NCBI GenBank assembly: GCA_022545645.1
Contig: JACZQQ010000043.1
Coordinates: forward strand, 1 to 14,975
Reading direction: 5' to 3'
DNA length: 14,975 nt
Source of the DNA: Acidobacteriota bacterium
GTDB taxonomy: Bacteria > Acidobacteriota > UBA6911 > RPQK01 > JADFOI01
The notes under the pieces were generated by a model. It had not been told where the DNA came from, ran no database searches, and was given only the letters and a program-made list of their open reading frames with translations. The position numbers and the translations under genes were made by a program. This document shows, in pieces, positions 5,135 to 13,017 of this stretch (position 1 is the first letter of the stretch; every line of letters starts with the position of its first letter).

Positions 5135-8065
5135 ATGACGGTATCCATGCCCAATAATGTGCTTAATTTCAAGCTGAGTTACAAGAGCCGCGATCGTCGA
5201 AAGATCGCCGAATACCTGCAGTGTGATCCGAAGACACTGGAGAAGGCACTCTTGCGTCAAAAGGAGCTGGTCGAGACAGGCGTTGAGATGCACCTGGGCG
5301 AAATACTGCTGGAGATGGAGGCCATCAGCCGAGAGGACTTGATTGGGGCGCTCCACGATCAAAGACTGGACCGGCTACTGACCAGTCCTGTCTTCACCGG
5401 ACTGGACGAAAAGGAGTTAAGGGGCATCACCCGTTTTGTCGGAGAGAGAAGCGTGGCCGCCGGCGAAGAGTTTATCCGCCAGGGTGAGATGGGGGATTGC
5501 CTTTACGTGATCGTTTACGGCCAGGCCGCCGTTTTCTGGAAAGACGGCACCGACGAAGAGATTCGTTTGGCCACGCTGGGTTCGGGAGAATCGATCGGAG
5601 AGATGGGATATTTTTCGGACGGTCGACGTTCCGCCTCAGTCCGTGCCTTGACCAACATACAGCTTCTGCAGATCTATTATGACGATCTGACCCGCAGCAT
5701 GGATCGGGCCCCAACTCTGGCCAGAAATTTCCTGGACATCATCATCAAGAGAATTCGACGGACCAACTTTCGTTTTCAGGAAGTGGTGCACGAGACTCGA
5801 GCCACCAAGACGTTCCTCCAGAACCTTCAGCAGATGGTGGATATGTCCGAGATCCTGGCTCATCGGATGGATGTCGAGGCCTTAATTGACCGGGTGGTCT
5901 ATATGGCCAGCAAGGTGTTGGATGCCGAACGGGCCAACCTCTTTTTGCTGGAGAATCCTTCTGAGGGCCTCTGGTCCAAGGTGGCTCAGAACGAGGAGAG
6001 CCGCCAGATCCGGATACCCCCGGGCCAAGGACTGGTCGGGTGGGTGGCCCAGAATGATCAGCTGGTCAATGTGCCGAATGTCTCCCAGGATGCCCGTTTC
6101 AACGATGAAATCGACCGCTGCAGCGGCTGCCGCATCAAGTCCATGATGTGTGGGCCGGTCAAGAATCTGCGCGGGGAAATCGTGGGGGTTATTCAGATCA
6201 TCAACAAGAAGGAGGGGGTGTTTGATGAGATGGACGAAAAGCTTTTCCGGGCTTTCGCCTATCAAACCGCCATTTCCGTCGAGAATTTTCGACTCTATCA
6301 GAGGATTGTCGCCAGTCATGAGAAAATGGCCATCCTGCTGGACGTGACCACCTCGCTGACCCGGACCTTGGATCTGGATGTCCTGATCGACAAGATCGTC
6401 AGCAAGATCTCGGAGATTCTCGATGCTGAGCGCAGCTCTCTTTTTCTGGTGGATTCAACCACGGGAGAGTTGTGGTCCAAGAGGGCTGAGGGCATGAAGG
6501 GAGCCGTCATCCGCTTTCCCGTTTCGGGAGGTCTGGCCGGCTATGTTGCCCGCACCGGTGAGGTGATCAACATCAAGGATGCCTATGAGGATCCCCGTTT
6601 TAACCCTGCCTTCGATAAGGAGACAGGCTTTCGCACCAAAACGGTCCTGGCGGCACCTATCTTCAACCTCCAGGGTGAGATCATCGGCGTGACCCAGGCC
6701 ATGAACAAGAACGGGGCCGTATTCGATCGGGAAGATGAAGACCTGTTGAAGCATCTCAGCTCGGAGATCGCCGTAGCCCTTCAGAATGCCCAGTTGTACG
6801 AAGATACGACGGAGATGAGAAACTACCTGGAAAGTGTCGGCCAGAGCATCTCCAACAGCATCATCACCCTGGATCATGACTACCGGATTGTGACCGCCAA
6901 TCGCGCTGCCCTGGAACTGCTCGGTTCAAAACTCAAAAGCATTGTCGGGGACGACATTCGCAGCCTCCTGGGCAATAAACGTGCGCTTCAACACATCGAT
7001 CGTGTCTACGCCACCGGCAATTCAGTCACTGACTACGATGTGGAGCTGCAACTCGAGGAGACGAATCCTTCCGTCAATCTGAATATTCTTCCCCTGGAGC
7101 ATCACCAAGAGGGGGTTCAGGGTGGCCTGGTGCTGGTATTGGACGACATTAGCGAAGAGAAAAGAGTGAGACGAGCCCTGGTGCGCTATATGGCCAAGGA
7201 TATCGTGGACAAGGTTCTCGAAGATCCGGATCGGCAGGCTCTGGGTGGCGTGCGCAACAAGGCGACCATCTTATTTAGCGATATCCGGGGTTTTACCGCA
7301 CTTGCCGATTCCCTGACCGCCGAAAAGGCGGTCGAGTTCCTCAATGGCTATTTTAGCCGGATGGTGGATGTCATCCTGGCAGAGCGAGGAATTCTGGATA
7401 AATACATCGGGGATGCGTTGATGGCGGTCTTCGGTGTCCCTTATGTCCAGAAAGACGATACGCTGCGAGCGGTGCGTGCAGGGGTGGCCATGAAGAGCGA
7501 GCTGGCAAGAATGAACGAGGGCAGGAGGGCAAAGGGTCTGGACCCCATTAAGATCGGTGTGGGCATCAGTACGGGTGATGTCATTTCGGGAAATATAGGT
7601 TCGGTCAAAAGAATGGACTTTACCGTGGTGGGAAGGGGTGTCAACGTCTCCTCGCGCCTGGAGAGGCTCACCAAATCCTATGGAAGTGTGATTTTGATCA
7701 GCAGCAGCACCTACAAAGAAGTGGGCGAGCATTTTGTGACCCGGCTCATCGACCGAGTGCTCATTCGAGGCACCAAGCGTCCCTCACGGCTGATTGAGGT
7801 GCTGGGAGATGCCAACTACCAGCTCTCGAAAGCGGAGAAGCATTTCTGCCAGGGCATGGAGGCCTATGAGCGGAAGGATTTCACCACGGCTTGTAAGTGG
7901 TTTCGCAGGGGTGCCCAGACCGATCGTCCCTCTCAAGTCCTTCTGGCCCGCTGTTCGAGCTTTCTGGAAGATCCTCCTCATCCGGATTGGGATGGAGTCT
8001 GGCAATGGGAGGAAAGAGGCGTGTGCGTTCCTCCGGGAGGCAATTCCAACGGTAAGAAGGTATAA
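5135..8065 (+). CDS. Multi-sensor class III adenylate/guanylate cyclase (MshEN-like, cNMP-binding, GAF-GAF-PAS-cyclase-TPR)
   Basis: The 976-aa protein has no membrane segment and should be cytoplasmic. Domains in order: MshEN-like segment (about 20-80); cyclic-nucleotide-binding domain (about 84-205) with an intact phosphate-binding cassette GEMGYFSDGRRSASV (E156, R165); GAF1 (about 245-390); GAF2 (about 406-555); PAS (about 562-672); class III cyclase (about 708-892); TPR-like tail (about 895-960) ending in a DWDGVW motif seen in related cyclases. The catalytic set looks complete: metal Asp D716 (FSDIRGFT) and D760 (KYIGDALMAVFG), substrate-side K757 and T830, transition-state N837 and R841. 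Lys/Thr points to ATP as substrate, hence cAMP. The usual GDAVN motif reads GRGVN here. GAF1 has three cysteines (C329, C332, C339) that GAF2 lacks. The start is uncertain: no clear ribosome site, and an in-frame ATG lies at 5147. Confidence 0.93.
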   Translation: MTVSMPNNVLNFKLSYKSRDRRKIAEYLQCDPKTLEKALLRQKELVETGVEMHLGEILLEMEAISREDLIGALHDQRLDRLLTSPVFTGLDEKELRGITRFVGERSVAAGEEFIRQGEMGDCLYVIVYGQAAVFWKDGTDEEIRLATLGSGESIGEMGYFSDGRRSASVRALTNIQLLQIYYDDLTRSMDRAPTLARNFLDIIIKRIRRTNFRFQEVVHETRATKTFLQNLQQMVDMSEILAHRMDVEALIDRVVYMASKVLDAERANLFLLENPSEGLWSKVAQNEESRQIRIPPGQGLVGWVAQNDQLVNVPNVSQDARFNDEIDRCSGCRIKSMMCGPVKNLRGEIVGVIQIINKKEGVFDEMDEKLFRAFAYQTAISVENFRLYQRIVASHEKMAILLDVTTSLTRTLDLDVLIDKIVSKISEILDAERSSLFLVDSTTGELWSKRAEGMKGAVIRFPVSGGLAGYVARTGEVINIKDAYEDPRFNPAFDKETGFRTKTVLAAPIFNLQGEIIGVTQAMNKNGAVFDREDEDLLKHLSSEIAVALQNAQLYEDTTEMRNYLESVGQSISNSIITLDHDYRIVTANRAALELLGSKLKSIVGDDIRSLLGNKRALQHIDRVYATGNSVTDYDVELQLEETNPSVNLNILPLEHHQEGVQGGLVLVLDDISEEKRVRRALVRYMAKDIVDKVLEDPDRQALGGVRNKATILFSDIRGFTALADSLTAEKAVEFLNGYFSRMVDVILAERGILDKYIGDALMAVFGVPYVQKDDTLRAVRAGVAMKSELARMNEGRRAKGLDPIKIGVGISTGDVISGNIGSVKRMDFTVVGRGVNVSSRLERLTKSYGSVILISSSTYKEVGEHFVTRLIDRVLIRGTKRPSRLIEVLGDANYQLSKAEKHFCQGMEAYERKDFTTACKWFRRGAQTDRPSQVLLARCSSFLEDPPHPDWDGVWQWEERGVCVPPGGNSNGKKV

Positions 8066-8072
8066 TTCTTAT
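8061..8072 (+). promoter_or_regulatory. Possible -10 box for the acyl-CoA ligase gene
   Basis: TATAAT (8061-8066) overlaps the cyclase stop codon, but no good -35 hexamer is found 16-18 nt upstream. TTCTTAT (8066-8072) can pair with ATAAGAA (8091-8097) across an 18-nt loop. It may be a weak promoter or a small leader hairpin; the 56-nt gap also permits simple read-through from the cyclase gene. Confidence 0.22.
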
Positions 8073-8121
8073 CCGTCCCTGAGCTTACTTATAAGAAAGT
8101 TAGTTCTGGGAATGGCTGAGA

Positions 8122-9765
8122 ATGATGGAAAAAATCTGGCACAAGTCTTATGACGAGCAGGTTCCCCGGTCCATCCCCTATCGTGACCAGACGGTCTATC
8201 AGCTCTTCCAGGACTCGGTCGACAAAAATCCCCAGGGTATAGCCACCCTCTTTTTCGGAGCCAAGATTCGCTACCGGGAACTGGGCAACCGTGTGGACCG
8301 CTTCGCCAGTGCGCTGGCCTCCATGGGAATTGGAAAAGGAGACCGGGTGGCCCTGGTTCTTCCCAACATCCCCGCCTATCCGATCGCTCATCTAGCGGTT
8401 CTCAAGCTGGGTGGGATCCTGGTACCCACCAATCCGCTTTACGTGGAGAGGGAACTTCAGTATCAGTTGTGTGATTCGGGTGCTGAAACGGTGGTAATCC
8501 TGGATCAGCTTTATCCGCGACTAAAATCGGTCAGGGAAAAGACCCCGGTCAAGAGAGTCATCCTGGCCAGAATCCAGGACTTCCTGCCCCGAATTCTGGC
8601 CTTTTTGTACGGTTTGAAGCACAAATCAGAGTTCGATCCTGCCCGGGAAGAAGGGGTCCATGAGTATCGTCATCTCATGGGAAAGTCCTTTCCGATGGCC
8701 CCTGCGGCAAAAATCAGTCCCCAGGATACGGCTATATTTCTTTATACCGGGGGTACGACCGGGGTCTCCAAGGGAGCTGTTTTAACCCATCGCAATTTGG
8801 TTGTGAATGCCTGTCAAACCCGGGAGTGGCTCTGGGACATGGAGGACCGAAAGGAAGTACTGCTGTGTGTTCTCCCCTTTTTCCACAGCTACGGAATGAC
8901 CACCGGGATGCATTTGGCCATCGTCTCTCAATCGACGATGTTGCTGCTCCCACGCTTTGAGCTGGCCGATGTCATGAAGCAGATCAAAAAGCACAAGCCC
9001 ACCATTTTCTGCGCGGTACCGGCTCTGTACAACACCATCAGTCGTTACCCCGGGATCTCCGGCTCGGATGTGGCTTCCATTCGGCTCTGCATCAGCGGGG
9101 GAGCTGCCCTGCCGGCCGAAGTCCAGAAAAAATTTGAAAGCCTCACGGGAGGCAAGCTGGTGGAGGGCTATGGCCTCTCGGAAACTTCTCCGGTGGCCCT
9201 GGTCAACCCGACTCACGGGCATCGCAAGAGCGGGACCATCGGAGTTCCCGTGTCTGATACGGAAGCGGCGGTGGTGGATCCGGAAAGCAAGGAGCCTCTT
9301 GAGCCCGGCCAGGTCGGGGAGCTGGCCATTAAGGGCCCCCAGGTGATGAAGGGGTACTGGGAAAAGCCTGAGGAAACCCGGCAGGTGTTGGACCAGGGGT
9401 GGCTCTATACGGGGGATATGGCGGTGATGGATGAAGAGGGGTTCTTCAGCATCGTGGATCGAAAGAAAGACGTGATCATCAGTGCGGGAATGAACATCTA
9501 TCCCCGTGAACTGGAAGAGGTGCTGCATCAACATCCCAGTATCGTCGAAGCGGCGGTGGTGGGTATATCCAGTGCTGTTCGAGGAGAGGTCCCCAAGGCT
9601 TTCATTGTGGTTGAAGAGGGCCAGGAGCTAAGCAAACAGGAAGTGGTTCAGTTCTGCCAGGACAAACTTTCCAAGTATAAGATTCCCAAGAGGATCGAGT
9701 TTATTGAGGAACTTCCCAAGAGTGCCCTGGGGAAGGTGCTCAAGCGGGTGTTGAGGGAATCCTGA
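8122..9765 (+). CDS. Long-chain fatty-acid-CoA ligase (FadD-type, AMP-forming)
   Basis: The 547-aa protein matches the length and motifs of AMP-forming acyl-CoA synthetases, which activate fatty acids with ATP and CoA through an acyl-adenylate. The P-loop is YTGGTTGVSKGA (208-219), the adenine-site motif YGLSETSP (350-357), the ribose-binding Asp lies in GWLYTGD (426-432), the linker and fatty-acid motif is DRKKDVIISAGMNIYPRELE (446-465), and the catalytic lysine is K538 in SALGKVLKR. The N-terminal PNIPAYPIAHLAVLKLGGI region is typical of FadD-like enzymes. The chain-length preference is unknown. Two ATGs stand in tandem (8122 and 8125), with only a weak ribosome site. It lies 56 nt after the cyclase gene on the same strand and ends exactly where the convergent dehydrogenase ends. 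Confidence 0.93.
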   Translation: MMEKIWHKSYDEQVPRSIPYRDQTVYQLFQDSVDKNPQGIATLFFGAKIRYRELGNRVDRFASALASMGIGKGDRVALVLPNIPAYPIAHLAVLKLGGILVPTNPLYVERELQYQLCDSGAETVVILDQLYPRLKSVREKTPVKRVILARIQDFLPRILAFLYGLKHKSEFDPAREEGVHEYRHLMGKSFPMAPAAKISPQDTAIFLYTGGTTGVSKGAVLTHRNLVVNACQTREWLWDMEDRKEVLLCVLPFFHSYGMTTGMHLAIVSQSTMLLLPRFELADVMKQIKKHKPTIFCAVPALYNTISRYPGISGSDVASIRLCISGGAALPAEVQKKFESLTGGKLVEGYGLSETSPVALVNPTHGHRKSGTIGVPVSDTEAAVVDPESKEPLEPGQVGELAIKGPQVMKGYWEKPEETRQVLDQGWLYTGDMAVMDEEGFFSIVDRKKDVIISAGMNIYPRELEEVLHQHPSIVEAAVVGISSAVRGEVPKAFIVVEEGQELSKQEVVQFCQDKLSKYKIPKRIEFIEELPKSALGKVLKRVLRES

Positions 9766-12663
9766 TTACTCTCCGGAAGGGATACCCCCGGCCAGGACTT
9801 GGGCCAGGTGTTTTGCCGGTCGGCCGGTAAAATGTCGAATCTGAGCGCGACAGCTAAAGCCGGAAGCCACGATTTCCGTCTCGGCGGAGGCTTCTCGTAC
9901 GGCAGGGAAGAGGCGGTCTTCACCAATCTTCTGGGAAATTTCGTAATGCTTCTTTTCGTATCCAAACGATCCGGCCATCCCGCAGCAGCCCGAGTCCACT
10001 TCCCTGAGTTCGGTCTCCTTCAGACTTTGCAGAGCCTGCAGTGAACTCTTGGTATCGAAAAGGGCTTTTTGGTGGCAATGCTCGTGAAGGAGGACATTTG
10101 CCGGTCCTTTTCCTATTTTCTCCACCAGGCGAGGCAAAACGCTTTCCTGGGTCAGGAACTCCTCCAGGCTGAAGACCTGTTCGAGCACGGCGGTGCAGCC
10201 GGCTTCGTCGTCTAACAAATCCAGGTAGTCATCCCGAAGGGTCGACAAACAGCTGGGTTCCAGGACAACAATGGGGATCTGTTGACGGGTATACTCCTGC
10301 AAGGCTTTCAGCAAAGCCAGACCTTTCTCCCGAACCTGGGTCAGCTGTCCCGTGGAAATGAGGGGCCGGCCGCAGCAGCCGCCATCGACTGGAATCACCC
10401 GATAATTCAGATGTCTCAGCAGCCGTGTGGCGGCTATTCCAATCTCCGGTTCGTAGAAATTGACGAAGGTGTCCAGGAACAGGGCCACCGGTTGAGCTGT
10501 CGACTCCCCTCCTTCCGGGTTCTCTTTGAACCACCGGGTGAGGGTTTGACCCGCGAGGGGAGGCAGGCTTCGTCTCCGGTCAATCCCCGCCAGTTTCTCC
10601 AGAATCCAACGCGAAAAGAGATTTCCGAACAGGAAGTTGGTCAGGTTGGGAAAGCGGCTGGCCCATTCAGCCGTTTCCCGGATTTGGCCAAAGAGCTTCT
10701 TGGCCAGGGGAAGCCGGTGCTGTTTGTAGTATTGAGCCAGAAATTCGCTCTTCAGGCGGGCCATGTCCACACCTGAAGGGCACTCGGACTTACAGGCTTT
10801 GCATTCCAGACACAGGTCCAGGACCTCGTAAAGCCGGGGACTGCCCAGTCCATCGGGGCCAAGCTCTCCTGCAATGGCCATGCGCAACGCGTTGGCGCGG
10901 CCTCGTGTGGAGTGCTCTTCATCTCGCGTAGCCATGTAGGAAGGACACATGGTCCCGGAGTTGGTTTTCCGGCAGTGACCGACGCCGGTACACATCTCAA
11001 TAGCCCGGTCGAAGCCCTGTTCCTGTTTGAACTGAAAATGAGTGGCGGGGACCGAAGTGCGGTAGGCGGGGTGAATGCGCAGATTTTCACCGATGTCCTG
11101 GGCGTCGACAATCTTTCCAGGATTCATCAGGCCTACGGGGTCAAAGGTTTGCTTGACCTCTTGAAAGGCTCGGTAGATTTGGTCGCCAAAAAATTCGCGA
11201 TTCTTGTAACTGCGCACCAGCCCGTCTCCGTGCTCGCCACTCCAGGAACCGCCGTACTCGCGGACCAGGTCAAAAGTTTCCTCGGAGATGGCCCGCATGA
11301 TGTCCAGGTCTTCCTGCTGCTTGAGATTCAGGATGGGGCGCAGGTGAATCACCCCTGCACTGGCATGGGCATAGAGGGCCAGGGGCCGGTCATGCTTTCG
11401 ACAGATCTTGAGAATCCGAGCCACATACTCACTGAGATGTTCCACCGGTACGCAGGCATCTTCGATGAAAGGAAGAGGCTTTGCGTCCCCCTTCATTCCC
11501 AGCAAAACTCCCAGCGCATGTTTTCGAACACTCCATACCGTTTCTTTCGTCTCTTTGGTGGAGGCGTCGTAATAGGCATAGAGACCTTTTTGATGCTCCA
11601 GGCTGGTCTTCATTTCTGCCCAGCCGGACTGAACCTCCTCCTGGGATTCTCCGCTGAACTCCACCATCAGGATGGCCTGCGGTGTGCCCTGGATAAACTG
11701 GGCACAAAGCGGGGCCACGGTTGGGTTGGAGCGAGCCAGTTCCAGGCCGTAGTGATCCAGGATTTCCACGGCGGAAGGCTTGTGGCGTAAGATCACCGGG
11801 ACCGCATCGATGGCTCGAAGCAGATCGTCGAAATGAATCACCGACACCATGGTGTAAGTGGGCAGAGGCTCCAGTTTGATCTTGGCCTCCGTTACAAAGG
11901 CCAAGGTTCCTTCCGAGCCCACAATCAGTTTAGCCAGATTGAAGACGTCTTTCTGCAGCAGGGCATCGAGGTTGTAGCCTCCCACTCGGCGCATGACCTG
12001 AGGGAATCGGCTGGTAATCTCTTCAGCGTTCTCTTCTAAAATCTTGCCTATCTTCCTGTAGATCTCCCCTTCGCGGTCTTCCTGATCACACTTTTGTTGC
12101 AACTCCTGAGCGTTCAAGCGACGCAGCAGCAACCGTTCCCCGGTGGAGAGAATGACGGAGAGTTCCAGAACGTTGTCGATGGTCTTTCCGTAGCGGATGG
12201 AGCGGACACCTGACGAGTTGTTGCCGATCATTCCTCCAATATTGGCGCGGCTGCTGGTCGCCGGGTCCGGGGCGAAGTGCAAATTATGGGATTTGAGAAC
12301 TTCATTCAGGTTGTCCAGGACAACCCCGGGTTGCACTCGAGCCCAGTGCTCGGCCGGATTGATTTCTTCGATCTGGTTCAGATATTTGGAGCAGTCCACC
12401 ACCAGGCCGGCCAGTACCGTTTGTCCTGCCAAGCTGGTGCCTCCTCCTCGTGGGAGGACGGGTACCCCGTAGCTGGCCGCGATTCGGATGGTTTCCATGA
12501 TCCCTTGGTCTGAGCGAGGAAGGATGATTCCCAGGGGCTTGATCTGATAAAGGCTGGCGTCTGTGCTGTAAATGAGCCGAGACATCTCATCAAACAGCAC
12601 CTCTCCCTCGACTTTCATGCGCAGCTCCTCTTCCAGGCGGAGCCGTCGTGTCTCGTTTATCAT
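9766..12663 (-). CDS. FAD-binding and (Fe-S)-binding D-2-hydroxyacid dehydrogenase (D-lactate/D-2-hydroxyglutarate type)
   Basis: The 965-aa protein fuses a GlcD-like flavin oxidase to a GlcF-like iron-sulfur subunit, the architecture of YdiJ-type and Dld-II enzymes. The FAD domain has PRGGGTSLAGQ (71-81), NIGGMIGNNSSG (141-152) and GGYNLDALL (228-236); the C-terminal flavin domain has SGEHGDGLVR (475-484) and GLMNPGKI (511-518). The Fe-S half has C558, C564 and C573-P, then a classic CLECKACKSECP cluster site (C618, C621, C624, C628), followed by two CCG domains (GGCCGRP and SGCCGMAG). Such enzymes oxidise D-lactate, D-2-hydroxyglutarate or glycolate and pass electrons to the respiratory chain, usually at the inner face of the membrane. 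Substrate undecided. Its stop abuts the acyl-CoA ligase stop with no gap. A repeat element begins 17 bp upstream of its ATG, so its promoter may lie in that element. Confidence 0.93.
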   Translation of the reverse strand: MINETRRLRLEEELRMKVEGEVLFDEMSRLIYSTDASLYQIKPLGIILPRSDQGIMETIRIAASYGVPVLPRGGGTSLAGQTVLAGLVVDCSKYLNQIEEINPAEHWARVQPGVVLDNLNEVLKSHNLHFAPDPATSSRANIGGMIGNNSSGVRSIRYGKTIDNVLELSVILSTGERLLLRRLNAQELQQKCDQEDREGEIYRKIGKILEENAEEITSRFPQVMRRVGGYNLDALLQKDVFNLAKLIVGSEGTLAFVTEAKIKLEPLPTYTMVSVIHFDDLLRAIDAVPVILRHKPSAVEILDHYGLELARSNPTVAPLCAQFIQGTPQAILMVEFSGESQEEVQSGWAEMKTSLEHQKGLYAYYDASTKETKETVWSVRKHALGVLLGMKGDAKPLPFIEDACVPVEHLSEYVARILKICRKHDRPLALYAHASAGVIHLRPILNLKQQEDLDIMRAISEETFDLVREYGGSWSGEHGDGLVRSYKNREFFGDQIYRAFQEVKQTFDPVGLMNPGKIVDAQDIGENLRIHPAYRTSVPATHFQFKQEQGFDRAIEMCTGVGHCRKTNSGTMCPSYMATRDEEHSTRGRANALRMAIAGELGPDGLGSPRLYEVLDLCLECKACKSECPSGVDMARLKSEFLAQYYKQHRLPLAKKLFGQIRETAEWASRFPNLTNFLFGNLFSRWILEKLAGIDRRRSLPPLAGQTLTRWFKENPEGGESTAQPVALFLDTFVNFYEPEIGIAATRLLRHLNYRVIPVDGGCCGRPLISTGQLTQVREKGLALLKALQEYTRQQIPIVVLEPSCLSTLRDDYLDLLDDEAGCTAVLEQVFSLEEFLTQESVLPRLVEKIGKGPANVLLHEHCHQKALFDTKSSLQALQSLKETELREVDSGCCGMAGSFGYEKKHYEISQKIGEDRLFPAVREASAETEIVASGFSCRAQIRHFTGRPAKHLAQVLAGGIPSGE

Positions 12664-12680
12664 GTGCCTATGCTACCTTA

Positions 12681-12951
12681 GTACTCCCTTTCATTAATAC
12701 GGTAACGTTTGCGGAGGGGGCTTGCAAGGCGAGGTCGCGAAGAGAGGAGGAGGCGATGCAGGGACATCGGCGACGACGAAAGACAAAGAGATCGCCAGCA
12801 ATCCCTATCCGCCCGAAGGGTTGGGGCGGGACGGGCCCATCTCTTTGTTGCTCCTCTTCGCCGATGTCTCGGACATCGACTCGTCGTCGCGCCTCGATCT
12901 GGGCTCCGTCGCGCTCCCAACAAACGGTACTGTATTGATGAAAGTGAGTAC
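12681..12951. mobile_element. MITE-like palindromic element, 271 bp, 31-bp terminal inverted repeats
   Basis: Positions 12681-12711 and the reverse complement of 12921-12951 agree at 27 of 31 bases, both starting GTACTC and ending CGTTTG. Flanking TTA on both sides (12678-12680 and 12952-12954) could be a 3-bp target duplication. Nested inverted repeats lie inside: 12770-12779 with 12881-12890, and 12783-12792 with 12839-12848 (10 bp each, perfect). A local hairpin CGATGTC-TCG-GACATCG spans 12862-12878. The whole element can fold on itself and codes for no credible protein. It fills most of the 354-nt gap between the divergent dehydrogenase and DUF819 genes; the remaining 66 nt on the DUF819 side hold a small AGGG-TTTG-CCCT hairpin. 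Confidence 0.7.
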
Positions 12952-13017
12952 TTAAAGAAAGATCAATAGCGAGGGTTTGCCCTACCGTTTGACCGGAGTT
13001 GCCGTGCCTTCACTGCT

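Noticed and set aside
10912..11790. Plus-strand open frame of 292 codons, with others opposite the dehydrogenase, the cyclase and the acyl-CoA ligase
   Set aside because: These are shadow frames of GC-rich genes whose coding strand is shown by conserved motifs throughout.
12678..12969. Overlapping short open frames on both strands in the gap before the DUF819 gene
   Set aside because: They are arginine- or serine-rich translations of a palindromic element. Similar peptides appear at both ends (KRYRINEREY and KRYCIDESEY) only because the ends are inverted repeats.
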